In this document: in pieces, positions 48,198 through 59,775 of the stretch
How the letters are laid out: each line of letters opens with the position of its first letter
Numbering within the stretch: the first letter of the stretch is position 1
Assembly: GCA_034620365.1 (NCBI GenBank)
Contig: JAQGEQ010000244.1
Location: forward strand, 186,001 to 250,000
From: Pegea sp. RAD2-039
Taxonomy: Eukaryota; Chordata; Thaliacea; Salpida; Salpidae
Direction of reading: 5' to 3'
Length of the DNA: 64,000 bases
Translations under genes and position numbers: made by a program
The notes under the pieces: generated by a model
Told to the model about the DNA's origin: nothing
What the model saw: only the letters and a program-made list of their open reading frames with translations
Database searches by the model: none

Positions 48198-48599
48198 ATT
48201 AAATCCAATATTTACAAATAAAAACTAGAAGCAAACTTTTGAATTTAAATTTGCTTAAAAGTTTTATTTGATCAAATTACTTGGCGTGATTTGTAATTTG
48301 ACATCAAATAGTTGTCTATATTATAATTTAGAAATTTTGAAAAAATTGTTATATATTGTTGTAATGAACGGGATATTAATTTGATTTACAAATACTTACG
48401 ATGATTACAACTTAAAAACCTTTTATTTTTTTTATTTGAGAATATCGCAAACATTTCCAATTGATCCGGTAAACCTATGATGGAATTTATTGGTTATCAA
48501 AAAAATCAATAAATAAATTTATTCAAAGTAGCGATAGTGATTTTTTTAAACATATAATCTTATAATTTTTTTTTTCACTCTTTCCAATTATGTGGCAAT

Positions 48600-49149
48600 T
48601 CATGAAAAACCTGATATTAACAGAATACTTTTAGTTAATTGAAAAGAGGAAAAAGAAGTAGTTGTGTTTTACTATACAAGCTTCAAACAGGAGATGTCAC
48701 TACAGAGTTTTTACTTTAATATTTTAGAAAAGTAGTTAGAACCTAACTAAATTTCTACTAATCAGTTAGAGTAATATTTGATATAATGTTTATAAGTGAT
48801 ACTTCAAAAATATTATATAATGACTAAGTTTACTTGACTTTACTAATGATATAAAAATAAGATTTTTGAGAAGAGAACTAAACATAAATAAAACTTATTC
48901 AAAATTAAAACCAAATTTTTAGAAATTAAGAAAGCAATTATAATTTTTGTCTTTTCACTAGAAGTTGAATTCTAAATACAATTTTATAATTTTTATTTGA
49001 CTTTTCCATCTATAAAGCCTTTTCTTGCAGTACGCTAATGTGTGCTAAAAATCATTTCATGATAACATTCTAAATGTTTGCGTAATTGTTAAGTATTTTG
49101 GGGACTTTTTGGTAAAATTGATGTGTCTTATGTAAAACAGAAAACTTTT
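48600..49149. repeat. Relative of 63220-63430
   Basis: From CAGTACGCTAATGTGTGCTA near 49029 rightward it matches 63297 onward; the left half shows a diverged module B start (AGGAGATGTCACTACAGAG near 48690). Confidence 0.5.
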
Positions 49150-49671
49150 CTTAGTTAAAATATTTGAGAATATTTTTAATATTAGGTTATATACTTGTTG
49201 TTGCATTTATCAAACTAATTTTTATGAAAAATTTCACTTTAAATTAAAATTTATAATTCTGAGTATTAAATCGTTATGACATATATAAACCTACAAACTG
49301 TAGCTGTTGAATTTTGTTTTCAAATAAACTTTAATTTAAATTTGAATAGAATAAAATAAAATAGAAACAATTAAAGATAATTTAGAAAAGATGTTTAAAT
49401 CACTAATAAATTATTTATAAGTCTTTGAATTTATTTAGGTTTAAACTCAAATTTAGTTTTTTGAAAACACCATTTAGAAGTGAATAAAAAAATATTGTAA
49501 GATAAGCTCAAGCTTTAATAGGTATAAACAAATTTGAGTATAGTATATGAAAGAATGGTGAGAAGAAGAAAAAATTAAACGTTAAAAAAAATAATGGTGT
49601 AGCTAGGAATCGAACATAGTCTACCATGACAACTAAACTAGGTAACTGTCATTAAATGATTACAGTGCACA
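49150..49671 (-). repeat. tRNA-derived SINE-like segment, copy 2
   Basis: On the minus strand this directly follows the initiator tRNA-Met: TGTGCACTGTAATCATTTAA, a tRNA-like 3' half with B-box-like ATGTTCGATTCC, then a run of eight T (49584-49591) and a body shared with 29230-29649 and 63436-63915. Confidence 0.6.
49584..49591 (-). terminator. Run of eight T, possible Pol III terminator
   Basis: First T run of at least four downstream of tRNA-iMet on the minus strand, 80 bases past its end and just after the second tRNA-like sequence. Confidence 0.45.
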
Positions 49672-49743
49672 TAGCAGAGGATGGTTTCGATCCATCGACT
49701 TCTGGGTTATGAGCCCAGCACGCTTCCGCTGCGCCACTCTGCT
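49672..49743 (-). tRNA. Initiator tRNA-Met (CAT)
   Basis: A complete 72-base tRNA that reads the start codon in translation initiation. It has the eukaryotic initiator marks: A1-T72 pair (AGCAGAG with CTCTGCT), three G-C pairs below the anticodon loop (GGG CTCATAA CCC), and an ATCGAAA T-loop in place of TTCGAAT. A box (TGGCGCAGCGG) and B box (GGATCGAAACC) are intact and there is no intron. A TTTT terminator is not found in the first 75 bases downstream, which is unusual. Broken pieces occur at 43970 and 29643. Confidence 0.95.
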
Positions 49744-50169
49744 GAAGGCAAAACTAATATTAGCTGATTATAAAGCTAGTATTTTCTAATATACTAATAC
49801 AAATTTTGTACTAACTTTATATATTTCTAATTTTGTTAGCCCTTAAAATTAAAAATGGTTTAGAAGGAAGATAAAAATACATTAACTATATAGAAATATT
49901 CAGTCTGATTGAAACGAAAACAAATAATTTTATAGATATTAAACAAATATATTAAAATAATTATCATAATAATGTTTGGGTTAATGATAGCAGTCAAAAA
50001 TATTTGTAGTCAAAACAATAAAGCGATTAGTGAAAGCTGTAAATTACATAATGAGATAATTAAAAACTTCTTTGAGTCAAACTTTTAGATGTTCAACTGA
50101 TAGCCGATGTCAAAGTAATTTTGTTTAAAAAATTAAATAATTCAAAATCAAACAAAATTATAGTTTAAA

Positions 50170-50560
50170 ATGTGAAGGAAAAATATTTGAAATTTTCCTT
50201 TCCAACTTCAAAAATATTAAATATATATACTTTATTTTGAGGATATTGTAGTAAAAGTATAAAATTAAAAAAGTAAATTTGAGTTTTGTTAGCTAAAGAA
50301 ATTCAGTTGGTAAAAACACCATCTTAAAACTGAAATAATTCTATAAATAAGAAATCAGTTTAAATATTTTTTCACACATTATTACTCTCGCTTGACAACA
50401 TTTTTTTAATGTACAGTCATTAAACATATAACTATAAAAATATTCATATTCTTTTAAATATTTTCATTGTTTATTTTCTTAATTAAGTTGGTTTTAAAAA
50501 ATATTAAATTTATTAAATTTAAAAAAAGTGTTTGTTTCGTGTAAGTAAAAATTGTTAAAA
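50170..50560. repeat. Direct relative of 2310-2735
   Basis: Shares TTGTTAGCTAAAGAAATTCA and surrounding 350 bp. Confidence 0.6.
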
Positions 50561-50671
50561 AAATGACATATCACTTTTATTAAAGTTTACTAGGTAAGAC
50601 TTTAAATTTAAACTTTTGTAAAGTTTAATTGAGTTTTAATAATTATTTAATTTATTTTATTATTTAATTTT

Positions 50672-50780
50672 CAGTCACAAGATGTCACTATAACAGTATT
50701 ATGTTTATTTTTTTAAAACTTATAAACGTTGTATCTTCCTATATTTCAGGCAGATGGTGTTACTCAATGACTTTGAGCTT
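50672..50780 (+). repeat. Module B stem copy
   Basis: CAGTCACAAGATGTCACTAT to CTCAATGACTTTGAGCTTAC; inner stem weakened (GATGGTG). Confidence 0.6.
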
Positions 50781-51021
50781 ACAAAAAATTATTTTTTAAC
50801 ATACAAATAAGTTTTTTTTTAGTTCATACAATTACCTTTAGAAAAAAGTAAATGTAATAGTTTTAATTTTGAAAAATAATTTAAAACTTTAAAACTAAAA
50901 TTTAAAACGCACCAAGAAGTAGGAACTCATGTATTTAGAAGATTATTTACAAAAGAAATCAATATTGTCTCAATGTTTTAAATAAATCAAACTTAAAAAA
51001 AAAAATCGAAACTAACTTTTC

Positions 51022-51131
51022 TTCTGACAAATACTAGATGAAAAGATAATTTTATATTAAGAAATATTCTTTAACCTTTATGATACTGCATCACATGAGT
51101 TACAATTTTTGTTATCGACAATTTGTCGATA
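51022..51131 (+). repeat. Cassette A copy
   Basis: TTCTGACAAATACTAGATGA, AATATTCTTTAACC, core with TATGATACTGCATCACATGA, CAATTTTTG, and hairpin TATCGACAATTTGTCGATA. It is the last full cassette before the visible RPB9 exons. Confidence 0.7.
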
Positions 51132-51199
51132 AAATAATCTAACAAGTACAAATAACAGCAAACTTTTAAATTTAAAACTGCTTGAATAGTTTAATTAAT

Positions 51200-51680
51200 A
51201 AAAATAATTGGTGTGAGTATTAATTTGACATCAAATGTTTGTCAATAATATAATTTTTGATTTTTGAAAAAATTGTGGTTTGTCGTTGTATTCAATTAAA
51301 ATCCTGATTTGATAAAAAACCTTACGATGATTACATGCTAATCTAATTTTTTAAACAATTTAATTAATTTATTGGGTAGCAAAATGATTTAAAAGCAAAA
51401 TTACTATAAACTATCGATAGTAAATCAACATTATTGTCGGTGATGTAATTAGAAAGTTGTAATTTGATTATAGTAATTAACCAGTTTAAAATCTAACTTT
51501 CTTCTAGATTTAATTAGTGCCATTAAAAAAGGTTTCATTCTAATTTGTTATTCTTATCATTAGTTATTAGTAATAATTTTATTGGAATAGAGTTATTTCC
51601 TTATCTCCATTCTTTGTTAATTAATCTTCTTTCAGTGAAATAAATCAAAAATGCTTTATATTAGAAAATTTCCAAAACAA
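51200..51680. repeat. Inverted relative of 8000-8560
   Basis: Reverse complement of the box-less family; it ends within 130 bp of the RPB9 exon, so it probably sits in the first visible intron or upstream region. Confidence 0.6.
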
Positions 51681-51808
51681 ATGAAAATGAAACTAATTAA
51701 CAAAACCAAATTATGGGTTTCTTATCTACTGTTCCAAAATTGTTTGCTAGTTTATGTTTTCAGTGACATTTTTTGATTATTATTCACTGAAATATTTGTG
51801 TTTTTTAG

Positions 51809-52240
51809 TAATAACATGCTGTATCCAAAAGAAGATAAAATAAAAAAAGAGTTGCTGTATGCTGTGAGTTTTTCATTTTTAAAGCTGGTTGAAAATTGAA
51901 ATAGTTACAATAAACATTTTTATGAGTAATTTCTTTTTAGTGTCGCAGTTGTAGTTTTCAAATCAAGGCAGATAATCCTTGTGTTTATGTCAACAAAGTT
52001 GATGAATTGTCTCGAATCAATGCTGATGTAGCCCAGGATCCAACCTTGCCTAGAACAAAGGATATTCCTTGCCCCAAGTAAGTCATCATCTCTCTAAGCT
52101 CTTCAGCACTCATTCTTGCCACTAGGTGTCACCATAAAGAAGCAGTATTCTTTCAGTCTGAATCAACTAGAGACGAGGTAGCGATGAAGTTGTACTTTGT
52201 TTGTACAAACTCGTCTTGTGGTCATCGTTGGACTCCATGA
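51809..52240 (+). CDS. POLR2I: RNA polymerase II subunit RPB9, last three exons
   Basis: RPB9 is a two-zinc-ribbon subunit on the polymerase jaw, acting in start choice, TFIIS response and fidelity. Exon 51809-51863 gives NNMLYPKED through LLYA. Exon 51941-52077 gives CRSC (second half of zinc ribbon 1), VYVNKVDEL and the hallmark DPTLPRT. Exon 52126-52240 gives the second ribbon, with CPKC (K split by the intron) then EAVFFQ, and [13 protein letters not shown] before TGA. Introns are 77 bp (GTGAGT..TTTTAG) and 48 bp (GTAAGT..ACTAG). From memory of animal RPB9, about 101 residues after the first-ribbon cysteine compare with 105 in human; the four missing are ITHE-like residues before VDEL. 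The exon for about 20 N-terminal residues, including FCQE, is not found, so the start is unknown. Confidence 0.93.
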
Positions 52241-52317
52241 TGATTCTAATCCATGACATCATCTGCTTCTTTTTGCTTTCATTTCGTGTCTTGGTGTTGA
52301 AAACATTATGTAGCAAA

Positions 52318-52323
52318 AATAAA
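52318..52323 (+). terminator. Poly(A) signal of RPB9
   Basis: AATAAA 78 bases after the stop codon, in GCAAAAATAAATACTTC. Confidence 0.6.
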
Positions 52324-52373
52324 TACTTCTTTTTTTATTAAAAAGTTCTTCAACATCAAAATTTTGCTACCAA

Positions 52374-52540
52374 GAACCACTAGCAGCCAGCAACACCGAC
52401 TATCAACCAGCAACACTGACTACCAACCAGCAACAATCACTAGCAGCCAGCAACAACCATTTCGAAGCAGCAACAACCACTTGCAGCCAGCAATAACCAC
52501 TAGCAACCAGCAACAACCACTACCAACTTGTAGCCAGTCT
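52374..52540. repeat. Minisatellite related to the 37.5 kb array
   Basis: About eight units of ACCACTAGCAGCCAGCAACA and ACCGACTATCAACCAGCAAC. It starts 50 bases after the RPB9 poly(A) signal. The open frame 52364-52558 over it is an artefact. Confidence 0.9.
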
Positions 52541-52549
52541 CAATCCAAA

Positions 52550-54030
52550 CTTTTTTAATAAGGTTTACTGTTGATTGCTCTTCTTAACTTTGATTTTTTT
52601 ATAATAAATTAAATCTCTTAAATTAAAATTTCAAAAGATGTCAGTTTTTGTTTGAAAATGTCAGTTGATGTAATAATATATGCTTCGAAAAAAGATTATT
52701 TTTAATCAATTACTATAATAATTACTGAATAAATTATTCTTATGGTAATAGTATTGTAAAAAAATTGATAATTATCTAAAAATTAATTAGTCTTATAAAT
52801 TATTCAAATATAAACAATATAGCAAGATAGAAGAAAATGTAGAACAATGTAGAGAACAAAACTAGAAAGTAAAACCCAATATATATAAAGTAATGGTTAG
52901 CAATATCTCTTAAAAACTTGTTTTACAACTTAAAAAATCAGCTAGTATCTAGAGCTTTAAACATGTCTACTTTAGTTTTCTATATTTTAAATTTATAATT
53001 TTACCATCAACAAAATTACAAAAGATTTTCAAATACAGAAAAAACTTCTGCTAGTGAAAAATTTTTCAAATGATACTCACAACGAAATGTTTAACTTTCC
53101 TAGTCAATTATATGCATTAACTTAATCACAAACTCTTTTGTCAATCATCAGAAGCATTTATTTTGTTTCTTTGTAGCTTTATGCTAAATACAAAAGAATA
53201 ACTTTCTAGCATTTGATATTTAGTTAATTATTATCATTTATTCACTAATCCTTTGGATACTCATAGAAAATCTATTCTTTTTAGGGTTTATAAATAAGAT
53301 TTTATTTAACATTAAATTTCTTTTGTAAGTCTGCTGAATAATTTTTACCAAGTTTAAATCAAATCAAATTTCATCAAACAATCTTGTAAGAAACAAATCA
53401 ATGATAATTAAATATTTTTTATAATCAAGGTTTTCTGTTGAAAGTGAAAAAAAAAAACTATAAGTAATTTGATGTTAAATTAGTTAAAAATTTCTAATAT
53501 TTGGTACTTAACAATTTTAACAATGTTTTCCTTTTTAGTTTTTTAATTTTGATATTGTCAAATTTACAGTTTACAAAAAATTCCCTGAAAAATTAGGAAA
53601 ACCTAATCAAATATGTTCTCAGCTTATTAATTTTACTGTTTTATTTTTATAAAGCTTTTGTTGCTTTGTTTTATGATTGTCAATTTGAATTTTAATAACT
53701 GTTTCTCTTTTAAGATATCAATTTTGAAATGTTTATATTCATATTTTATTACAGTTTAATATGAATATGAGTGTATATGTATAAGTTTTGCGTTTAATAA
53801 AAAAAAACAATAAAATACAGTTTGTTTTTGGGAACGTTTTTATCTGTTTTATCATAGGAACAATGCTTTGTTATATTTTGATAACACTAAAAGAAACAGT
53901 TAAAAAATTTTGTTGTTGTTGTTGCGTTAAATTAAATCCTATTCTCTATAAGTCATAGAAACTAATTTAAATCAACTGTTTTTATAAAAATTAAATAAGT
54001 TAACAAAAAAACCTTACCTAAACTATAAAA
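52550..54030. other. Single-copy AT-rich DNA, no gene seen
   Basis: No module, tRNA or coding-like frame found. Near 53651 an old relative of 35963 begins (AAAGCTTTTGTTGCTTTGTT). Confidence 0.45.
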
Positions 54031-54194
54031 AATAATGTTCAAAAAAAATTGTAAGTTATCGATTTATTAATATTCAGCATAACCCTGACTAAAACATACT
54101 ATCTGCGATTTGTCTCACTTTTATTAAAGTTTATTACTTTAAACTTTAAATTGAACATTTTGTAAAAGTTATTTATAGTTTACTATTTATTTCT

Positions 54195-54305
54195 CAGTCA
54201 CAAGATGTCACTGTAACAGTTGTATGTTTATATTTTATAAACTTATAAAGATTGTACTTTCCTATCTGTCAGACGAATAGTGTTGCTCAGTGACTTTGAG
54301 CTTAC
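54195..54305 (+). repeat. Module B stem copy
   Basis: CAGTCACAAGATGTCACTGT, CTATCTGTCAGACGAATAGT, CTCAGTGACTTTGAGCTTAC. Near consensus. Confidence 0.65.
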
Positions 54306-54552
54306 GAAAAATTCTTTATTAATATTCATACAAGGTTCATTCATACTTATACAATTAGCTATATAAGTAGTATAAGTAATAGTCTTACTTTGAAAAAATC
54401 TTTAAACAGTTTACAACTAAAATGTATTATCTACTAAGTAGAAGGAAATACTTTCTCTATAAGGTTGATAGTAAAAGAATTAAGAATCGTTGCAAAATTT
54501 TGAGTAAATCAGACTTTTTAAATAATAAAAAATTACAAAGAATTCAACTTCA

Positions 54553-54666
54553 ATTTCCGGACAAATACTAGATAAGAAGGTTTTTTATAAAAAGAAATGT
54601 TCCTCAGCCTTTAATGGTATAGTTTAGTTTAGATAATCAATTTTTGATATCGACCATCTGTCGATA
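54553..54666 (+). repeat. Cassette A copy, partner of copy 3
   Basis: TTCCGGACAAATACTAGATA, CAGCCTTTAATGGTATAG, Sm-like CAATTTTTGA, hairpin TATCGACCATCTGTCGATA. The core matches 4911-5022 with few changes. Confidence 0.7.
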
Positions 54667-55343
54667 GAATAATCCGACAAATACAACTAACAAGCTAACA
54701 GCAGACTTTCAAATTAAAAATTGCTTGATTATTTCGTTTGTTAAGAAAACTTGAGGAAATTTTCAATATAACTCCAAATATTTGTGAATATAAAAGTTTT
54801 TGAAATTTGTAATTTTTATTGATTTGATTTACAAAAACTTATAAGGATAACTACATAAAAACATTTATTTATTTTTCTTGGAGAATATCGCAAACATTTC
54901 CAATTGTTCCAGTAAATCTATGATAGAATTTAGTGTGTAGCAAAAAAGTCAATAAAAAGTTTTAGCAAAAACTAGCAATATTGAGTTATAAAATTAATAT
55001 TTTTAAAATTTTAAACTTAAAATTATTTTTTTCACTCTTTCATATTAAATTCCGATTTATAAAAAAATTATATACTTGCGTGAAACATTTTACACATTAT
55101 GAATTTTCAAATTTAATCATAATTCTTAAGTGATTTATTTATATATTAACATGGTTGTCAGTATACAAAGATAAAGCTTAAAAAATAAATAAATTAAAAA
55201 CAAACAAAATGAAAAAAGAAAAGTGACAAATATTTGATGTCAAAATGATATGCACGCCATGTAATTCTATTAATTGAAACATCCAAGCATATTTAACTTT
55301 GAAAGTAAACTAAATTTTGTTAGTTTTTATTTTCGGAATAATC

Positions 55344-55453
55344 TATCGACGACTAGTCGATAACCCAAATTTACACTGCTGACAATGTATTATAATGATA
55401 ACTAAGAATATTTCTTAATATAAAAACGTTGTTTCATCTAGTATTTGTCCGGA
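55344..55453 (-). repeat. Cassette A copy
   Basis: Perfect hairpin TATCGACGACTAGTCGATA and intact box. Directly after the hairpin, 10 of 25 aligned bases differ from the partner at 5605, while the following 30 or so are nearly the same. Confidence 0.65.
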
Positions 55454-55994
55454 GAAAAATTATTTTTGAAAATTATTAGTCATTTAAAAAATTTAAATTA
55501 TTTAGAATCATAAGAATAGTTTTATATGTTGACAATAAAAACAAAACAAATTGCTTTGGTGAATTTTATTTAATTTATTAGAGATTTTTCTAATTAGGTT
55601 CGTTATTTTTCAGGATATTTTTTAACATTTATGCTTTGGAAATTCATAGTCGCTAAGTTGAGTAAAACTTTTGTAACCGTTAATTAGTTTTTATTTACAG
55701 ATTTCAGCACAAGGGTTATTGAAAAAAGTGTTTGAATATTTTGTAAGGTCAGAGTCATTGAGAAAAATTATTTGTCAGACAGATAAGAGAAAGAAAGTTT
55801 GTTAAAAAGTTTAAATTTACTTTTAAATTCAAAGTTAAATAAATAATTTGTTTTTAAAATTGTATTTTTTTATTGATACGAAAAGTTACTAGTTAAAATT
55901 GTTCTGTTTTCAATTTAAACTTAATTATTCATAATTTCAACAAAGTTTAAAAGTAAGCCTTAAAATTCAATTTATCAAATATCACTTACAAAAA

Positions 55995-56056
55995 CATAGC
56001 CTAAAGCAATACAAGGATTTCAAAATTATTTATCTTCAGCGACGTCTAGCGTCAAC
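55995..56056 (+). repeat. Module D copy
   Basis: ATAGCCTAAAGCAATACAAG, then CAGCGACGTCTAGCGTCAAC. Confidence 0.7.
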
Positions 56057-56983
56057 TTTTTCGACCATGGAAACGTAAAACTGAAAAATCTTTAATTAAA
56101 TTTGTATAAAACATTTTTACTTTTACAAAACAATCAATTTTGCTTTAATTAATTATATTTTATGTTGTTTTCAATAATCTTTTTTTAATTAGTTCTAATT
56201 ACACAAGATTTTTAGGTTATTATTTTAACTAAGTTTAACTTCATCTGATTAGCTGAAGATTTGAATTTAATTTTTAAACTCAAATATTTTGATGATTTAA
56301 TTAATTTTAAACAAAAATAAAAACTTCAAAAGCTTTTTGAAGAATAAAACTGAATGTATGATTGCATAAATATTTAGTGATATCAAAATAATTTGCTAAT
56401 TAACAAAACTATAATATTTCATGAATAAGACTCTATAGAAAAATCAAAGCAGGTAAAACCTTAAGATAAAAATATTCAGTTATTTACGCTATATTTTACG
56501 GATATAATCTATTTGATCATTAATTGAAGTATTTTACAAGTTAAACAATCTTTTTTATTTTAGAAATGGTGAAAAACAACAAACATTTTTATTTCCTCTT
56601 TACGATATCTTTGAGCGAATCGTAATATTTCAATATTGTTTAATTAAAACTTGTGATTGACTGTTAATGTCGAATGGAAATTTATACAAATGCCTCGTGA
56701 AAGTTGTTCATTTACATTTCTCTAATGTTTTCAGTATTTTGACGTTCACTTTTTAATTCTAATCTAATAGAGGTTACTCAACAAAAATTAGTTTATGATG
56801 TTGACGTAATTACTGAAGTACTACTTGTTGATGCTAGTTTTGATGAAAGTGACTAAAGTGACATTAATAGATCGCTTGCTGTTTGTCTCAATTTTAATAG
56901 AATTTCTTGTACTAAACTATTAACTGAGAAAATCTTTATAAATACATTTTGTAAAATATAATTGAATTTTGCGATTTATTTTT

Positions 56984-57088
56984 CAGTCACAGGATTTCTC
57001 TCGAGTAGTTTATTTATTTTATAATATTATAAGTCTTGTATCCTTAGATCCGCTACACAAATAATGTTACTCAATGACTTTCACCTTA
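56984..57088 (+). repeat. Module B stem copy, diverged
   Basis: CAGTCACAGGATTTCTCTCG to CTCAATGACTTTCACCTTAC; pairing of the inner stem is lost. Confidence 0.5.
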
Positions 57089-57374
57089 CAAAACATCCTG
57101 TTACTTTTATCAATAACCCTTGTATTGAGATTTATAAATAAAAATTAATAGTCGGTTACAAAAAATTGACTCAACTCAGTGACTTCAAACTTTGAAAACA
57201 AATTTAAAATATTTTCCAGAAACAGTTTCGTTCAAAATTATAAAAATCTCAAATAAAGTAATCATACTTACCAAAAGCAATTTGTTTTTATCTCCATTGT
57301 TAATATATCAAATCAATATTATGATTAAGTATAAATCAAATTTAAAAAAAATAATAATCGAAAAATAACTTTTT

Positions 57375-57489
57375 TTCGGACAAATACTAGATGAAATGAA
57401 GTTATTATTATGAAGATGTTTATCCAAAAGTCATGCATCCAATATTGCATTTATAGGTTCATAATTTTGATATCGATCATGCGTCGATA
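57375..57489 (+). repeat. Cassette A copy
   Basis: TTCGGACAAATACTAGATGA, GAAGATGTTTATCC, core with ATGCATCCAATATTGCATTT, ATAATTTTGA, hairpin TATCGATCATGCGTCGATA. Confidence 0.65.
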
Positions 57490-57903
57490 AAATAATCCGA
57501 AAATCAAAACTAAGAAATATAAACAAACCTGCTTTTTAGTTAAATGTTTCAATTAACAATTAGATGACGTAAATTGCAATTTGACGTCAAATATTTCTCT
57601 AAATTTTAGTATTGAAATTTTGTAGAGTTTGTTATTTGTCTTTGTAAACAACAGGATAGTGATTCGATTTACAGAAAACTTAAGATGATTACTACCTAAA
57701 AATATTTTATTTAAACAGAATATGATTGATCTTAGTGAGTAGCAAGATAGTCAAAAATAAATTCATTATAAACTTGCAGTAGTAAGTTATAAAATATATT
57801 TTTTCAATTTATACTTATAGTTTTCCTTTTCTTTTCAAATTCCCCAGCGGTTTATGAAAAATTTTTATATTAATGGAAAAGAAAATTATTAGTTAATTTT
57901 TTT

Positions 57904-58004
57904 CAGCCACAATATGTCTCTCTAATAGTTTTATTTTCATAATTTTAGAGATTAAAATTATTCTACCTTTATTTCTACTTGACAAATAGTATTGCTCAGT
58001 GACT
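57904..58004 (+). repeat. Module B stem copy
   Basis: CAGCCACAATATGTCTCTCT to AATAGTATTGCTCAGTGAC, ending in ATTGATTCCAGTTTTTATAC, the same edge at which the tRNA fragment at 43990 is cut. Confidence 0.55.
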
Positions 58005-58135
58005 CATTGATTCCAGTTTTTATACTTTCTTTTATAATTTTTTTGTTACTTGTATAATGAAGTAAATGTGGTTTGACTTTCAATAAGATTTTAATCAATG
58101 AGATTACTCACTAACTTCAAAATAAATATTAGATT

Positions 58136-58250
58136 ATCGACAATTTGTCGATTTCAAAATGTTCTTAGAAAAGTAAAAATCTAAGAGTTTAAATCTCAGT
58201 AATACTTCTTCGGTTTAACAATTTCTTTTGATCTAGAGTTTGTCCGGACG
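58136..58250 (-). repeat. Cassette A copy
   Basis: Hairpin ATCGACAATTTGTCGAT, minus-strand ATTTTGAA, box GATCTAGAGTTTGTCCGGAC. Tandem relative of 59583-59697. Confidence 0.6.
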
Positions 58251-59354
58251 AAAATCAATTCAGAATTTTAATTTTCAATTAAAAGTTTTCTTTTTATTTT
58301 ATACTGTTAGAAAGCTGCTTTTTTTATAAAATTATATAAATATTAAAATTTCATAAAAACAAAGAACATTTTGAAAAATTATCAAAATTTTTTCCATGTG
58401 TTGTTTTTCTCCTTTAATAGTTTTCCGACAATAAGTTTACTTCAAAATATTTCACATTGAAATTTTTAGTTTTAGATAAATCTCAGTTTTCAATAAAATT
58501 TACTTTTAATGAAATTTTAGAATAAAAATTAATATTTTTGCTTTTAACAAATACTTTTCATTAGCAGATAAAATTGTTCTACTTATGTTGAAATAAAACT
58601 AAACAAAAAAAGGAGAAAAAGTAATTTAAGAACTTTATTTGAGTTATATATCTTATTGAATACTATTAAATCTATTTTCTGAAAGATTATTAAAGAATTA
58701 ATTACGTTTCTTTAATAATTTGTTTATAAGCACTCATCATTAATCATCGTTGATCTTTAAGATCAACATCAGTAAGATCAACATCTTACCATTAACATCT
58801 GCATCTGATCCTCATCTTCTTCTTTCAAAAAGTCTTCTTTCAAACTAAAAATAAACAAATCAGTCACTAATGACGTCATACGCTGATGAAGTCACCTTCG
58901 ATCGACATTAGATGTTATTTTGAACTCATCAACTTCCGGCTTATACATCCTTGTCAAAGATCGTGTTCCACTTCGCAGTGAGATCTTGTAGAAAACTATT
59001 AATTCTGTTTTTGAAGAGATCATTTAAAAACTGTTTTGTTTTTAAGAAATCATAAGAAATGAAAGATCCTCAAACAATTAAATTTCAAACTAATTTATTT
59101 TTTACTTACTGCTACTTTTGGCATTTTACTTTTAAAGTTTCAAAAATAATAAAAATACTTTTTATGTAAAATACCTTTAATAATTTTAATAAATGATTCT
59201 GAATATTTGAAAATAACTTTATATTTTCTTTTTCAATTTTTCTTTTCACTTTTCAATCACCATCAAAATGTTTCTTTAGGTTCTTTTAAAAAAAGTTTTA
59301 TTTTTATCTCTTAAAATCTTTTAGTTGAAGTATATTTGCATCTGCCTTTTTCAG

Positions 59355-59461
59355 ATTTAAATTTTTTCAATTCAGCGGATATCGATTTGCTGATGTTGGA
59401 TAATAAGTCTGAATTAGAATTATATATTTATCTTCAGTTTTCAAAAAAGTTGTTTACTTGA
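59355..59461 (+). CDS. Candidate exon, unknown product
   Basis: After a good acceptor (TGCCTTTTTCAG ending 59354) a frame of 34 codons reads LNFFNSADIDLLMLDNKSEL and on to TGA at 59459-59461. A strong donor GTAAGTG follows eight bases later, so either this is a terminal exon with a cryptic donor or the frame is broken. No family recognised. Confidence 0.3.
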
Positions 59462-59489
59462 ACTTTGTAAGTGTTTGATTAAAACCTTT

Positions 59490-59775
59490 TTAATCTATTT
59501 TAAAATGAAGTAAATGTGGTTTGACTTTTTATAAGATTTTGTTTACTGAGATTACCCAATAAGTTCAAATTAACAAATACATCACCGACAAGTTGTCGAT
59601 TTCAAAATGCTTTTGGAAATTAAAATTGTAAGAATTTAAATCTCAGTAATACTTCTTCCTTTTATCAATTTCTTTTGATCTAGAGTTTGTCCGGACGGAA
59701 ATCAATTCAGAATTCTAATTTTCAATTAAAAGTTTTCTTTTTATTTTATACTGTGAGAAAGTTGCTTTCTTTTGA
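59490..59775. repeat. Direct duplicate of 58040-58320
   Basis: Both copies start at ATGAAGTAAATGTGGTTTGA and end near TTTTATACTGTRAGAAAG, with a minus-strand cassette A inside. They lie 1.45 kb apart. The open frame 59687-59875 starts in this repeat and is not a gene. Confidence 0.75.
59583..59697 (-). repeat. Cassette A copy
   Basis: Hairpin ACCGACAAGTTGTCGAT and box GATCTAGAGTTTGTCCGGAC. The core keeps TTTAAATCTCAGTAATACTT with its sister at 58136. Confidence 0.6.

Larger units (their letters stand above)
54545..56830. repeat. Direct repeat with 4905-7060
   Basis: Colinear with the left copy through both cassettes and module D, ending after CCTCGTGAAAGTTGTTCA near 56692-56709. Preceded here by a module B that the left copy lacks. 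Confidence 0.75.
57130..59010. repeat. Right arm of inverted pair IR-3
   Basis: Contains cassette A on plus (57375-57489), module B (57904-58004) and a segment unique to this arm (58031-58324) with a minus-strand cassette A. The outer end carries TGACGTCA and ACATCAGTAAGATCAACATC, matching 43000-43260. Confidence 0.75.

Noticed and set aside
49540-49562. GAATG followed by GTGAGA as the missing first exon of RPB9
   Set aside because: The upstream frame meets a stop at once and does not encode the expected FCQE.
52364-52558. Ser/Gln/Asn-rich open frame after RPB9
   Set aside because: It is the minisatellite read in one frame, beyond the RPB9 poly(A) signal.
54553-54666. Cassette read as a spliced-leader RNA
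   Set aside because: A GT donor at a fixed place between core and Sm-like site is not shared by other copies, and there is no common leader sequence.
58225-58260. GTCCGGACGAAA read as a hammerhead ribozyme core
   Set aside because: The CTGATGA strand and a paired cleavage site are absent, and most other copies lack GAAA after the box.
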